Positions 1 to 8,372 of a stretch of 40,172 nucleotides of DNA are shown here, piece after piece. Made by a program: the position numbers and the translations under genes. The DNA comes from RQOF01 sp964461135. GTDB taxonomy: Bacteria > Calditrichota > Calditrichia > RBG-13-44-9. Position 1 is the first letter of the stretch; each line of letters opens with the position of its first letter. The stretch lies in assembly GCA_964461135.1 (NCBI GenBank), contig CAYWTB010000037.1:1-40172 (forward strand). The letters are read 5' to 3'. Below the pieces are notes generated by a model. It was not told the DNA's origin, ran no database searches, and was given only the letters and a program-made list of their open reading frames with translations.

Positions 1-90
1 AAAGGAGATTTCTGTCTTTATGATGAAACTTTTTATAAATGCTTAATTCACAAATGGGGGCTAACGCCCAAATATATTGCGATTCTTTAA
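1..90 (+). CDS. C-terminal end of an unidentified protein (partial)
   Basis: Frame 1 is open from the window edge and gives 29 residues ending KWGLTPKYIAIL before a TAA at 88-90. The composition (aromatic, charged, no low-complexity runs) looks like genuine protein. A strong hairpin starts 2 bases after the stop, as expected for the end of a transcription unit. Too little is present to name the family. Confidence 0.6.
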   Translation, partial: KGDFCLYDETFYKCLIHKWGLTPKYIAIL

Positions 91-91
91 T

Positions 92-122
92 CCCCGGTCT
101 AATGACCGGGGCCATTTTATTT
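92..122 (+). terminator. Rho-independent terminator after the partial left-edge gene
   Basis: A perfect 8-bp stem (CCCCGGTC at 92-99, GACCGGGG at 104-111) encloses a TAAT loop and is followed by a T-rich tail. It starts two bases after the upstream stop codon, so it should end that transcript. Confidence 0.85.
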
Positions 123-784
123 TCTTGAATATAACAACTTTGATGCATTATATCGTTTTTTGTGAAATAAGCAGGCTAAATGCAGATGATGATTTTTTCA
201 AATCACTGCGCAGGTTTTACAAAATACAGAAAATCCGGATATTTCGCATGTGACTCTTAATAGCTCATCTATTCAGCTTGCGACCAACACCCACAAACCT
301 TTTAAATAATAGAGCAGGGGGGACTTTTCTCCGAATCACCCCAGGTCAATTAAATATTGGGGATGAGTTCTCCCTAAAAATTTATCTTTAACTTTAAATA
401 TAAAGTTGTACCGGGGTAAATAATCGGTCTATTCCAATCGGAAAAGTCCCACTTTCTGTAAACATCAGATTTAATCATAAGCTCTTATAAAATAATGCCA
501 GCACCACAAGGTGCTTATGAGCTCCCAACCCTCATTGCCATACTCATTTAACAGGCGTGTTGTTCTTTCACCCCCACCCCAGATAAATACACATTTGTAC
601 TCAAATTTAAGCATAATGTGACTCCGGTTTATTTACATTCAAAAATATATTCGAAAGTGAAATCAAACATCCCATCTGGAAATAGAATGTTTAAATTAAA
701 TTTTGTAATTATAGCTTAGGCTCCGGTTACTCTTATTCATATTACTTCTCTTCAGTGAATACAATAATGTGAAAAAAAATAAAA
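112..784. other. Gene-free stretch, possibly with a decayed porin tail
   Basis: No intact gene is visible here. On the plus strand, 338-490 in a single frame reads NIGDEFSLKIYL, then three TAA stops, then IPIGKVPLSVNIRFNH and another stop. The second piece resembles the C-terminal strands of MetA/phenol-type 'transporter' porins (usually GK-P-SV-N followed by YYN). This is a weak resemblance and may be coincidence. The rest is AT-rich with no hairpin or repeat that I can support. Confidence 0.25.
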
Positions 785-1579
785 TTATGCTCCTTTTTTC
801 CTTAAAACAAAAATCATTTCTTTACAAATTTCAACGGGATCTTTCTTAAATGAACCAAATTCTTCAATGATTTCCAGATCACAATTTTCAAATAGTAACT
901 GCATTTGCGGATAAGTGAAATAACTTAATTTAAGCGGAGAATCCTCCTCCTTTACCATTTTTACATTTTCATATGTTCTGAAAATAAACTTTCCTTGAAA
1001 AAATTGATGAAGTTTATCTAATTTATTGCGAACAAAATATCGTTTTATAGTATAACCGGTATGCTTCACATCCTGCCATTCTATATCTAATTGCTCCTCG
1101 TTCATTTTTTCTTCCAGAATTTTGAAATTTGGATAAAATACATCAAAAATCAGTACACCATTGTCGCGGAGATGTTTTTTAATTTGGCGTAGTGCCATCA
1201 ATTGATCACTAATAGTATGCAAATGCTGAAAACCACGAAATGGGATTGTGATAAGCTTATATTTTTTTTCCAGCGAAAAAAATCTCATATCTTTCTGATA
1301 TAAATTAATTTTCTGGGGCAATGAGGAAGATTGTGTAACAATTTTACGTTTTAATACGGCCAGCATATGTGGGGAAGCATCCAGACCATCAATTTTTATC
1401 CCTTTTTTGGCAATTTCCAGTAAAATTCGACCTGTTCCGCAACCGATTTCCAGTACCGGATCACCATATTTTTCTGCGTATTCGAGATAAAAAGGAATGT
1501 CCGTTAAGTCCTTGAGATGGCTATAAGCTGCATCATAATATTTAGCGAGAATTGTATAGTTGTCTGAATTCATAATCAT
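785..1579 (-). CDS. Class I SAM-dependent methyltransferase
   Basis: This 264-residue protein is a Rossmann-fold methyltransferase, probably cytoplasmic, of unknown substrate. The SAM-binding motif I is VLEIGCGTGRI (about residues 43-52). An acidic residue follows at the next strand end (IDGLDASPHML), and a later motif with VLIFDVFYPN fits motifs IV and V. The N-terminus (YYDAAYSHLKD) is typical of small ubiE-like or methyltransferase-25 type proteins. Length is normal for the family. The start could be the first ATG or the one two codons later. It is on the minus strand, 87 bases downstream of the amidotransferase-like lipoprotein, so the two could be co-transcribed. No methyl acceptor can be inferred from the neighbours. 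Confidence 0.85.
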   Translation of the reverse strand: MIMNSDNYTILAKYYDAAYSHLKDLTDIPFYLEYAEKYGDPVLEIGCGTGRILLEIAKKGIKIDGLDASPHMLAVLKRKIVTQSSSLPQKINLYQKDMRFFSLEKKYKLITIPFRGFQHLHTISDQLMALRQIKKHLRDNGVLIFDVFYPNFKILEEKMNEEQLDIEWQDVKHTGYTIKRYFVRNKLDKLHQFFQGKFIFRTYENVKMVKEEDSPLKLSYFTYPQMQLLFENCDLEIIEEFGSFKKDPVEICKEMIFVLRKKGA

Positions 1580-1666
1580 AACTTGATAAATTATTTTTTA
1601 ACTAAAAACAGGATAGAAGCTTAATAGATACAATAGATTATATTCATATAATTATGTAACACCGAT

Positions 1667-2788
1667 TTATTCTTTATTTACATTTTTGATAAGAGAACTG
1701 AAATATACCCAAAACTTATTGTGAAATTCCAGGCTGTGATTCTGCTTCATCAAATCATTAACTGATAATGAAAAGGAATCACTCGGGGATGATTTATAAA
1801 TCGGTCCATTTTCATCATAAATTGAAGAGTTTTCAGGGTGAAACTGAACACCCAACACATTATTGTATTTCATATGCGATAAAGCTTCTATAATCTTTCC
1901 ATCCATGGATGTGGCCTCAATTTTAAGTCCTTTACCCACATTTTTTACCGCCTGGTGATGAGAACTGTAAACAAAGGGATGATAATCTTCCTTTAAATTT
2001 AGTTTTTCTGTGAAGAAACTTCCAGAGAGCAGACGGATTTGGTGGAAACAATTATAGTTCAGGTTAGACTGGGGATATAATTCTCCCCAATAATTACGGT
2101 GAATCTGGTTAGCATTAAGACTAAGGAAATCTTCTATATAATTTAATTCATAAGTCTCCGTTGGGATATCCTGAATTAAAGTGCCTCCCGTGGCCACATT
2201 CAGAGTCTGCATGCCCAGACAAAAACCAAAAATGATATAGTCTGGTTTTTGCTCCATAAATGGCGTAAAATTTTTATACTGATTGCCACCCAATAAATGA
2301 AATAGAAGGGATAGTTCAAAATAGTGCCGGAATGGAGTCTCGATGTCAGTCAAAAAACCAGTTTTGTTACCATACACAGCGGGAGGTATATCTGCACCCC
2401 CAAACAGAAGCATAGCAAAACTGCTGTTAAATATTTCTCTAAATTTTTCTGAACAGGAATTTATCCTGTAAAGATCATCTCCGGTCAGATTACATTCGAC
2501 TATTGTAAAGTGGACGTTACTCAATTCTGATTCGTGCAGAAGTCGCAAAGCAGATTCATATCGATCAATACTTCCCGAATCATAAATAACTTCCATATTA
2601 AGATTAGGCATTTCAATAATATGGTGTTTGATAAGAAAAAGAAATGATTGAAGACTCCCGGAGCTGGGATTTACCAGAACGATTTTGGGAGGTTCTGATA
2701 AAACCACTTTTTTTTCGGGAGAACAGAAGAATATTAGCAGGATTAATATCAGAATAATTGAAACTACAATCGATTGTTTTTTCATCAC
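1667..2788 (-). CDS. Class I glutamine amidotransferase-like (peptidase C26) lipoprotein
   Basis: This 373-residue protein belongs to the gamma-glutamyl hydrolase / peptidase C26 branch of class I glutamine amidotransferases, which cleave gamma-glutamyl or related amide bonds. The nucleophile is Cys190 in FGFCLGMQTL. The His-Glu pair is in VQFHPEN (His317, Glu319), and SSHHQAV (about 276-281) is the usual conserved His loop. GGADIPP at about 130-136 matches the family's GG.D.P motif. The N-terminus is a hydrophobic segment ending FFC (Cys22), which suggests a lipoprotein, although Phe next to Cys is not a classical lipobox. An exported member of this normally cytosolic family is somewhat unusual. 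The substrate is unknown. It lies upstream of the methyltransferase on the same strand. Confidence 0.8.
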   Translation of the reverse strand: MMKKQSIVVSIILILILLIFFCSPEKKVVLSEPPKIVLVNPSSGSLQSFLFLIKHHIIEMPNLNMEVIYDSGSIDRYESALRLLHESELSNVHFTIVECNLTGDDLYRINSCSEKFREIFNSSFAMLLFGGADIPPAVYGNKTGFLTDIETPFRHYFELSLLFHLLGGNQYKNFTPFMEQKPDYIIFGFCLGMQTLNVATGGTLIQDIPTETYELNYIEDFLSLNANQIHRNYWGELYPQSNLNYNCFHQIRLLSGSFFTEKLNLKEDYHPFVYSSHHQAVKNVGKGLKIEATSMDGKIIEALSHMKYNNVLGVQFHPENSSIYDENGPIYKSSPSDSFSLSVNDLMKQNHSLEFHNKFWVYFSSLIKNVNKE

Positions 2789-3015
2789 ACCCCCTTCATA
2801 AAAAATTTAAAATTAGATGGAATCTTTATATGCTGATAAATTTAATCCCTAAAAAATTTGAAGATATTTGTAATGAAAAAAAATCTTTTTAATACCTGAG
2901 TATCTTCTTTTTCGAAGCCACATATCCGACAGTATTTAAAGAATTATTAAATTATTTCTTTTCTTAAATCAATTTCTAATTTCTTTTCCGGTTTTTCCGT
3001 ACGAATTTAAATCTC

Positions 3016-3393
3016 TTACACCATTTGTTGGAGTTTTTCTCTGTTTACTGTCTCAGGCGAGAAGGCGGGCAGGCAGATTGCAATATATTCTGCTCCCGTT
3101 TTTCCTGGTGTAGCATATTTTACGGTTTTGCCTTTTTCTGATAAAAATGCCTCGTTGGCTTTGACGATTATTGTTGTATTGTCAACTGTGCGATGAAGTT
3201 CGCCTGATAAGACCAATGAATATTCATCAAATTCAGGAGTCTGTGGGGGTTCTTCCCACCCGGCAGGACTTTTCATCCTGGCAATACTAATAGCTGATGT
3301 TTGGGTATTAACTCTACCAATAAATTCCTCAATAATTTTTATTTTGTTTCCTGCGGATTTTATCTTTGCCGGTTTTTTAATGTGATAGCCCAT
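3016..3393 (-). CDS. Small cupin-domain protein
   Basis: A 125-residue single-domain protein with the layout of a cupin fold: EFDEYSLVLSGEL (about 55-67) matches the first cupin motif region around the E..Y.L.GE core, and a short second motif surrounds AFLSEKGKTVKYATPG. It resembles EutQ-like and other small sensor or isomerase cupins. The classical metal-binding His residues of motif 1 are not obvious, so metal binding is uncertain. The gene stands alone on the minus strand and its role is unknown. Confidence 0.75.
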   Translation of the reverse strand: MGYHIKKPAKIKSAGNKIKIIEEFIGRVNTQTSAISIARMKSPAGWEEPPQTPEFDEYSLVLSGELHRTVDNTTIIVKANEAFLSEKGKTVKYATPGKTGAEYIAICLPAFSPETVNREKLQQMV

Positions 3394-3915
3394 AGCTTTT
3401 CCTATTTTTAATGTTCCCGGTAACCTTTTTATTTCAACTTATTATCATCACCATAAATTTTATTCGCTATATATTATAATTTACAAGTTCTGATGCTGAT
3501 GGCAATGATATGCCCCCTACTGGTTAATCCTCTTAATTTAATAGAAAAAAACAAGTTAAAATCAAATACTATTGCATTTTCCATTTAAAATTCCTATGAT
3601 AAATCGAATTAACACCAGCGATTTTAACAAATTTAAGTCATCCTCAGAAAAATTATAATACTTATTTTGTTTGATTTGATTCTTCAGGGCTTCAAACTGT
3701 TTAGGCTGCTATAAGTTCATTATTCATGGAATCTTCATAATCTTTATATAAAATTTTTTGAAAAATAGAGTTAAGTATTCCCTGTTTAATTGAAGACTAA
3801 TTAAATGTTATCAAAATTTGTTATGAAATATACAAGATTGTTCGCAAGAATTTTAAAAATAAATTTTCTAGAAAGCTAAGTAAGGTGGATACATCAGAGA
3901 AAGGGATCGAATTGT
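3394..3915. other. AT-rich divergent intergenic region
   Basis: This 520-base gap separates the minus-strand cupin from the plus-strand efflux operon, so it should hold promoters in both directions. I see no convincing hairpin, repeat or small gene. The only clear signal is a purine-rich ribosome-binding site (AAAGGGA) about nine bases before the ATG of the membrane-fusion gene. Confidence 0.5.
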
Positions 3916-4944
3916 ATGGTAGAGCAAAATTCAAAGACTAACCCTTCCCGGGACAATAAACAGAATAATTTTTCCTCAAGTAAAAGCTACCCATTAACAA
4001 ATGAAAACCAAAAAGAGAAAGGGAAAAAATCCTCAAATAGAAAGTGGTTAATCCTGGTTTTGATTTTTATTGTAATTGGGCTAGGTGTTGGTATTTACTG
4101 GTATTTTTTTCTGCGTGGATATATCTCAACCGATGATGCATACATTGAAAGTGACCGCGTAGCTATTAGCGCCAAGATTCTGGGTCGAATTGACCGGTTG
4201 ACAGTAGATGAGGGAGATACGGTTCAACAAGGTCAACTTTTGGTGCAATTGGATGCCACAGATCTTCATGCACAGTTAAACCAGGTTGAAGCCAACCTTA
4301 ATTATGCCGGGCAAAATGCGGTTTTGGCCAAAGTCAATGTAAAATTGGCTCAAAGTGATTTCGAGAGAGCGTTACTGCAATTTAAGGAAAAAATTATGTC
4401 ACCGGAAGTTTACGATCATGCCAAACAGGCGCTGGACATAGCCAAAGCCCGACAGGACATTGCATTGGCTGAAATTAAAAACGCCCAGACAGCTGTAGAT
4501 GTTGTGAAATCTCAAATTCAAAATACCAGTATATATGCACCCATGAACGGAGTGGTAGCGAAAAGGTGGGTGCTTCCCGGGGACGTTATTCAGCCTGCTC
4601 AACCGGTTTTTACTATTTATAATTTGGACAGTATATGGGTGGATGCTAATTTTGAGGAAACGAAACTTTCAGCTATTTATCTTGATGCCCCGGTTGAAAT
4701 TTCTGTTGATGCCTATGGTGGTACTAAATTTTTGGGAAAAGTCATTGCCTTACCGGCAGCTACGGCTTCAAAATTTTCTCTAATTCCACCCAATAATGCT
4801 TCAGGAAATTTTACAAAAGTTACCCAGAGGCTTCCGGTAAAAATATCTCTGAAAATACCCGATCATATTGATTCGGACCATTTGCTATTATTGCCCGGTA
4901 TGTCGGTAACTGTGAAAATTCCAGTCCGTGGAGAATCCGAATAA
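3916..4944 (+). CDS. emrA: HlyD/EmrA-family membrane fusion protein of a multidrug efflux pump
   Basis: This periplasmic adaptor links the inner-membrane transporter to the outer-membrane channel. The 342 residues start with a charged, Asn/Ser-rich cytoplasmic tail (1-43) and a single membrane anchor (about 44-66). The hallmark STDDAYIESD segment, a lipoyl/barrel-sandwich half (ISAKILGRIDRLTVDEGDTV), a helical hairpin (about 115-205) and the returning half (ISIYAPMNGVVAKRWV, then PGDVIQP) follow. Length and order match EmrA. Its TAA stop overlaps the ATG of emrB by one base, indicating translational coupling, and tolC follows. A purine-rich site about nine bases upstream supports this start. 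Confidence 0.92.
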   Translation: MVEQNSKTNPSRDNKQNNFSSSKSYPLTNENQKEKGKKSSNRKWLILVLIFIVIGLGVGIYWYFFLRGYISTDDAYIESDRVAISAKILGRIDRLTVDEGDTVQQGQLLVQLDATDLHAQLNQVEANLNYAGQNAVLAKVNVKLAQSDFERALLQFKEKIMSPEVYDHAKQALDIAKARQDIALAEIKNAQTAVDVVKSQIQNTSIYAPMNGVVAKRWVLPGDVIQPAQPVFTIYNLDSIWVDANFEETKLSAIYLDAPVEISVDAYGGTKFLGKVIALPAATASKFSLIPPNNASGNFTKVTQRLPVKISLKIPDHIDSDHLLLLPGMSVTVKIPVRGESE

Positions 4945-6560
4945 TGTTTAGCAGGTGGCCAGATTTACACGGCAGGATGGCTGAAAGGATACCTCAGTTA
5001 AATCCCGAGAATCCTGTTTACCGCTGGGTGGTTTTGTCCTCTGTAATGGTTGGTACATTTATGGCAGTGCTCGATGCCACTGTTGTTAATGTTGCATTAC
5101 CTAAGTTGATGGCTACTTTCGGCGTGTCCGTCGATTCAATCGAATGGATTCTGACCGCATATCTGTTGATTTTTGCTGTGATGCTTCCTTCCTCCGGCTG
5201 GTTGGCCGATCACTTGGGGTATAAGAAAATATTCATCAGCGCTTTGATATTGTTTACAGTCGGTTCATTTCTATCCAGTTTATCCTGGTCTTTAAATGTA
5301 CTCATCGCTTTCCGGGTTGTGCAGGGAAGCGGCGCCGGTTTATTAATGCCCGTCGGTATGGCAATTATTACCAGGGAATTTCCTCCGGAGAAAAGAGGGG
5401 TTGCACTGGGATTCTGGGCAATTTCTGCCTCTGCCTCAGTTTCGCTGGGTCCTACTGTTGGAGGATATTTAATCGATAATTTTTCCTGGCAAACAATTTT
5501 TGATGTAAATGTCCCCATTGGTATAATGGGGATAATGGCATCATCAATTATTTTAAGGGAATATAAAGCCAGCGAATCGCGTTCATTTGATATTGTGGGA
5601 TTTTTGTCATTGGCTACCTTTCTCACAGCATTATTATTAGCCCTTTCCAATGGAAATTCAGCATGGAATACCGGAGGATGGACATCAAATTTTATCTTGG
5701 CTTGTTTTGCTTTCTCTTTGGTAGGGCTGGTTGTATTCATAATGACCGAATTTTCGGTGGATAATCCGCTTATAGAAATCGGACTTTTCAGAAATTTTAA
5801 TTTCTCTGTGAGTAACCTCGTTCTTTTTATTTTTGGATTAGGTATGTTTGGCAGCAATTTTTTATTGCCCATTTATCTGCAAAATTCTCTGGGGTATACA
5901 CCTTTTCAGGCCGGACTGGTATTCCTGCCGGTAGGAATCTTACTGGGTATTACATCTCCCATTGCTGGCTTTATCACGGATCGTTTTAGTGCAAAACTTC
6001 CGGTTATAATTGGGTTAAGCCTGCTGGCATTTACGCTTTATAAATTCAGCTTTTTATCATATCTCTCCGAAAAATCCCAGATTATGTTTCCACTTTATCT
6101 CCGTGGGGTAGCCATGGCTTTAATTTTTTCTCCCCTGACGACTACAGCCATCTCAGAAATCTCAAATCAAAAGATGGCTCAGGCTTCCGGGCTCATTAAT
6201 GTAATCCGTCAGGTAGGGGGGAGTTTTGGTGTGGCAATTTTTGGTACAATTCTAACCCAACGGACGCTATTTCATGTTCAAAACTATGGTGAACAAATAA
6301 ATCAATATTCTGCAACTTATCAACAGACACTAATGCATTTGCAACGCTTTGCCACACAGGCGGTGGGAGGGACCTTAAGTGAATCGGCTGCCAGAGCACA
6401 GGGAATGATTGTGGGATTTGTTCAAAATTTAGCTTTCATTCAAGCGGTTGATGATGTTTTCTTTATTGCCTCCTTCGTTTTGTTAATCAGCGTTGTTCCG
6501 GTATTTTTTCTCCGCCGTCATAAAAAAAAGAATGCAAAAAGATTTGCTTCTGTAGAATAA
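4944..6560 (+). CDS. emrB: DHA2-family (EmrB/QacA) multidrug MFS transporter
   Basis: This inner-membrane drug:H+ antiporter of the 14-helix DHA2 group has 538 residues. Visible family marks are LDATVVNVALPKL in helix 1 (Asp is the conserved charged residue), WLADHLGYKKIF (motif A, loop 2-3), RVVQGSGAGLLMP (motif B) and GPTVGGYL (motif C, antiporter signature in helix 5). The last loop, rich in Gln and Ala, precedes a basic C-terminal tail. It is coupled to emrA by a one-base stop/start overlap, and tolC follows 22 bases later, giving a complete tripartite pump. The drug or metabolite exported cannot be told from sequence. Confidence 0.95.
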   Translation: MFSRWPDLHGRMAERIPQLNPENPVYRWVVLSSVMVGTFMAVLDATVVNVALPKLMATFGVSVDSIEWILTAYLLIFAVMLPSSGWLADHLGYKKIFISALILFTVGSFLSSLSWSLNVLIAFRVVQGSGAGLLMPVGMAIITREFPPEKRGVALGFWAISASASVSLGPTVGGYLIDNFSWQTIFDVNVPIGIMGIMASSIILREYKASESRSFDIVGFLSLATFLTALLLALSNGNSAWNTGGWTSNFILACFAFSLVGLVVFIMTEFSVDNPLIEIGLFRNFNFSVSNLVLFIFGLGMFGSNFLLPIYLQNSLGYTPFQAGLVFLPVGILLGITSPIAGFITDRFSAKLPVIIGLSLLAFTLYKFSFLSYLSEKSQIMFPLYLRGVAMALIFSPLTTTAISEISNQKMAQASGLINVIRQVGGSFGVAIFGTILTQRTLFHVQNYGEQINQYSATYQQTLMHLQRFATQAVGGTLSESAARAQGMIVGFVQNLAFIQAVDDVFFIASFVLLISVVPVFFLRRHKKKNAKRFASVE

Positions 6561-6582
6561 AAAACTATGTGAAAGGTTAGGG

Positions 6583-7893
6583 ATGAAGTTTAATTATTTA
6601 AAACTATTATTGATTATTCAGTTCACAATTTTACATTTATTATTCTCTCAAGAACAAAAGCAGGATTCTTTAACTATTGACCAAATTGTCCAGATCGTGC
6701 TTCAAAATAATTTTGCTGTTCAGAAAGGGAAGCATGAATTGGAAGCCTCCCGAGCCATATTGGGGCAGAGCCGCAGTAATTTATATCCAAATGTATCGGG
6801 TGAAGCTAGTTATTCCAGAATTGGGCCAGTAGAACAGTTGACCATTCCTGATTTGGGATCATTTTCACTGTATCCGGCAAACAACTATGATGCTCATTTA
6901 GGTATTCAACAATTAATTTATGATTTTGGAAGAAGACATCAGTCTATTAATTTGGCCGAATCTGGAATAAACTCAGCTACTGATCGTCTGGAAAGGATTA
7001 AATCAGATTTATCTTACCAATCCGTCTATACTTTTTATAGTATCCTTTTTCTTATGGAGAATATAAAAGTTCTGGATGATCAGATATTTGACTTGAATCA
7101 ACATTTGGAAGTAACACAAAAAAAAGTAAAGGCGGGTACTGCCATAAATTATGACGTCTTAACAACACAAGTGCGTGTTGCTGCTGCAGAAAGCCAGAAA
7201 GAGAACGTTATAAATCTTTTACAAAAACAGGAAATAAATCTTCATCAGCTCATGAACGTTTCAGAAGATTTACCGCTCAATTTAAAGGGTGAAATTGAAG
7301 TCAAAAATGTTGATTTAAATAGTGATTCACTAATTATACTGGCAGAGAGACAAAGATTCGATTTAAAATTAGCACAGGATGCACAAACCACCGCCGCAAT
7401 AAAACATTCTATTGTGTCTAAAGGCCATTTACCGATAATCAATTTGAATCTCATGTACGGAATTAAAAATGGTTTCATACCCAATCTGAATGTTTTGAGA
7501 GGAAATTATGTGGCTGGTATGCGCATGGACTTACCTATTTTTGAGGGTTTTCGTATCCATTATGAGAAGGAACAGACCTTTGCGGAGCTTAAAGCTGCTG
7601 GTTCTGAGGTCGAAAACAGCCGTAATACGATCAGATCTCAGGTCCAAAAAGCAATTAGTGATATTCGAACCAGTATGAATCAACTAAAAACTACTCAGAT
7701 TCAACTGGACCAGGCAACTGAAGCCAAGTCCATCGCCGAGGCACAATATGAAATAGGGGTATTATCCAATCTGGAGTTACTGGATGCGCAGACTCTTTTA
7801 ACACAGGCAAGATTTAATCATTTAAAATCCAAGTATGCATATGTCATAGATTTTTATTCACTGGAACAGACTATTGGCAATAAACTCTGGTGA
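6583..7893 (+). CDS. tolC: TolC-family outer membrane efflux protein
   Basis: A 436-residue outer-membrane channel with a signal peptide (about 1-22, ending HLLFSQ) and the two internally homologous helix-strand repeats of the OEP family. The first repeat includes YDAHLGIQQLIYDFGRR, the usual strand turning into a helical barrel. The second includes AGMRMDLPIFEGFRIHYE. Long alpha-helical segments rich in Gln, Ala and Leu make up the tunnel. It closes the emrA-emrB-tolC operon and should dock with the EmrA hairpin. No terminator is obvious downstream; a composite inverted-repeat element starts about 50 bases after the stop. Confidence 0.93.
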   Translation: MKFNYLKLLLIIQFTILHLLFSQEQKQDSLTIDQIVQIVLQNNFAVQKGKHELEASRAILGQSRSNLYPNVSGEASYSRIGPVEQLTIPDLGSFSLYPANNYDAHLGIQQLIYDFGRRHQSINLAESGINSATDRLERIKSDLSYQSVYTFYSILFLMENIKVLDDQIFDLNQHLEVTQKKVKAGTAINYDVLTTQVRVAAAESQKENVINLLQKQEINLHQLMNVSEDLPLNLKGEIEVKNVDLNSDSLIILAERQRFDLKLAQDAQTTAAIKHSIVSKGHLPIINLNLMYGIKNGFIPNLNVLRGNYVAGMRMDLPIFEGFRIHYEKEQTFAELKAAGSEVENSRNTIRSQVQKAISDIRTSMNQLKTTQIQLDQATEAKSIAEAQYEIGVLSNLELLDAQTLLTQARFNHLKSKYAYVIDFYSLEQTIGNKLW

Positions 7894-7945
7894 ATTTATC
7901 ATAAAGGCTCTTCCTGGTCTTAGCTGAAAAAATTATTAATTGTAG

Positions 7946-8220
7946 ATGACTATTGCTATTAATCCGAAAAAATGGGTTCTAAATCATTGATTTTTCATAA
8001 ATATTGCATGATAATAAAATGAGTATCATTACAAGGAGTGAAAACGACGAAGCAATCTCTTTAAGAATCTTGCAATATTATCCTTCCCTGGGATCAACCC
8101 GGGAACATGGAGATTGCCTGCCCGGCAACTGACGGGCCGCGACACCCATGTCTCGCCACATGGTGGTCCCTGCCGGGACAATGACAGCCCGCTCAGTTTC
8201 GGAGCTAAAGCAATAATCAT
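7946..8220. repeat. MITE-like composite inverted repeat, copy A
   Basis: Imperfect terminal inverted repeats bound the element: 7946-7969 (ATGACTATTGC...CCGAAA) pairs with 8197-8220 (TTTCGG...AATAATCAT), 19 of 24 positions matching. Inside lies a second palindrome from about 8025 (ATCATTACAAGGAGTG) to 8185 (ending ACAATGAC), with an inner GCAATCTC (8052-8059) / GAGATTGC (8110-8117) pair. The interior at 8080-8190 is much more GC-rich than its surroundings. The right arm recurs exactly, inverted, at 37979-38002. There is no transposase. It sits between tolC and ftsH and could act as an insulator or terminator. Confidence 0.65.
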
Positions 8221-8372
8221 ATAAATGTATGGAGTTATATCAAAGAAAAAATACAAATACAGCAAAATTTTTCTCAAGTTTCAAACCCTTAAAGGCTCAA
8301 AAGAAAAATTAATCAGCCCTGCAATCGGGGGCTATCCTGTTGAACCATAATTTTTCTTGAGCGGAGAACAAG

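Noticed and set aside
5210..5872. 220-codon minus-strand open frame
   Set aside because: It lies wholly antisense to emrB, whose motifs are clear, and its composition is a mirror of membrane-protein codons.
8029..8277. 82-codon minus-strand open frame
   Set aside because: It lies mostly inside inverted-repeat copy A; the reading frame comes from GC-rich palindromic DNA.
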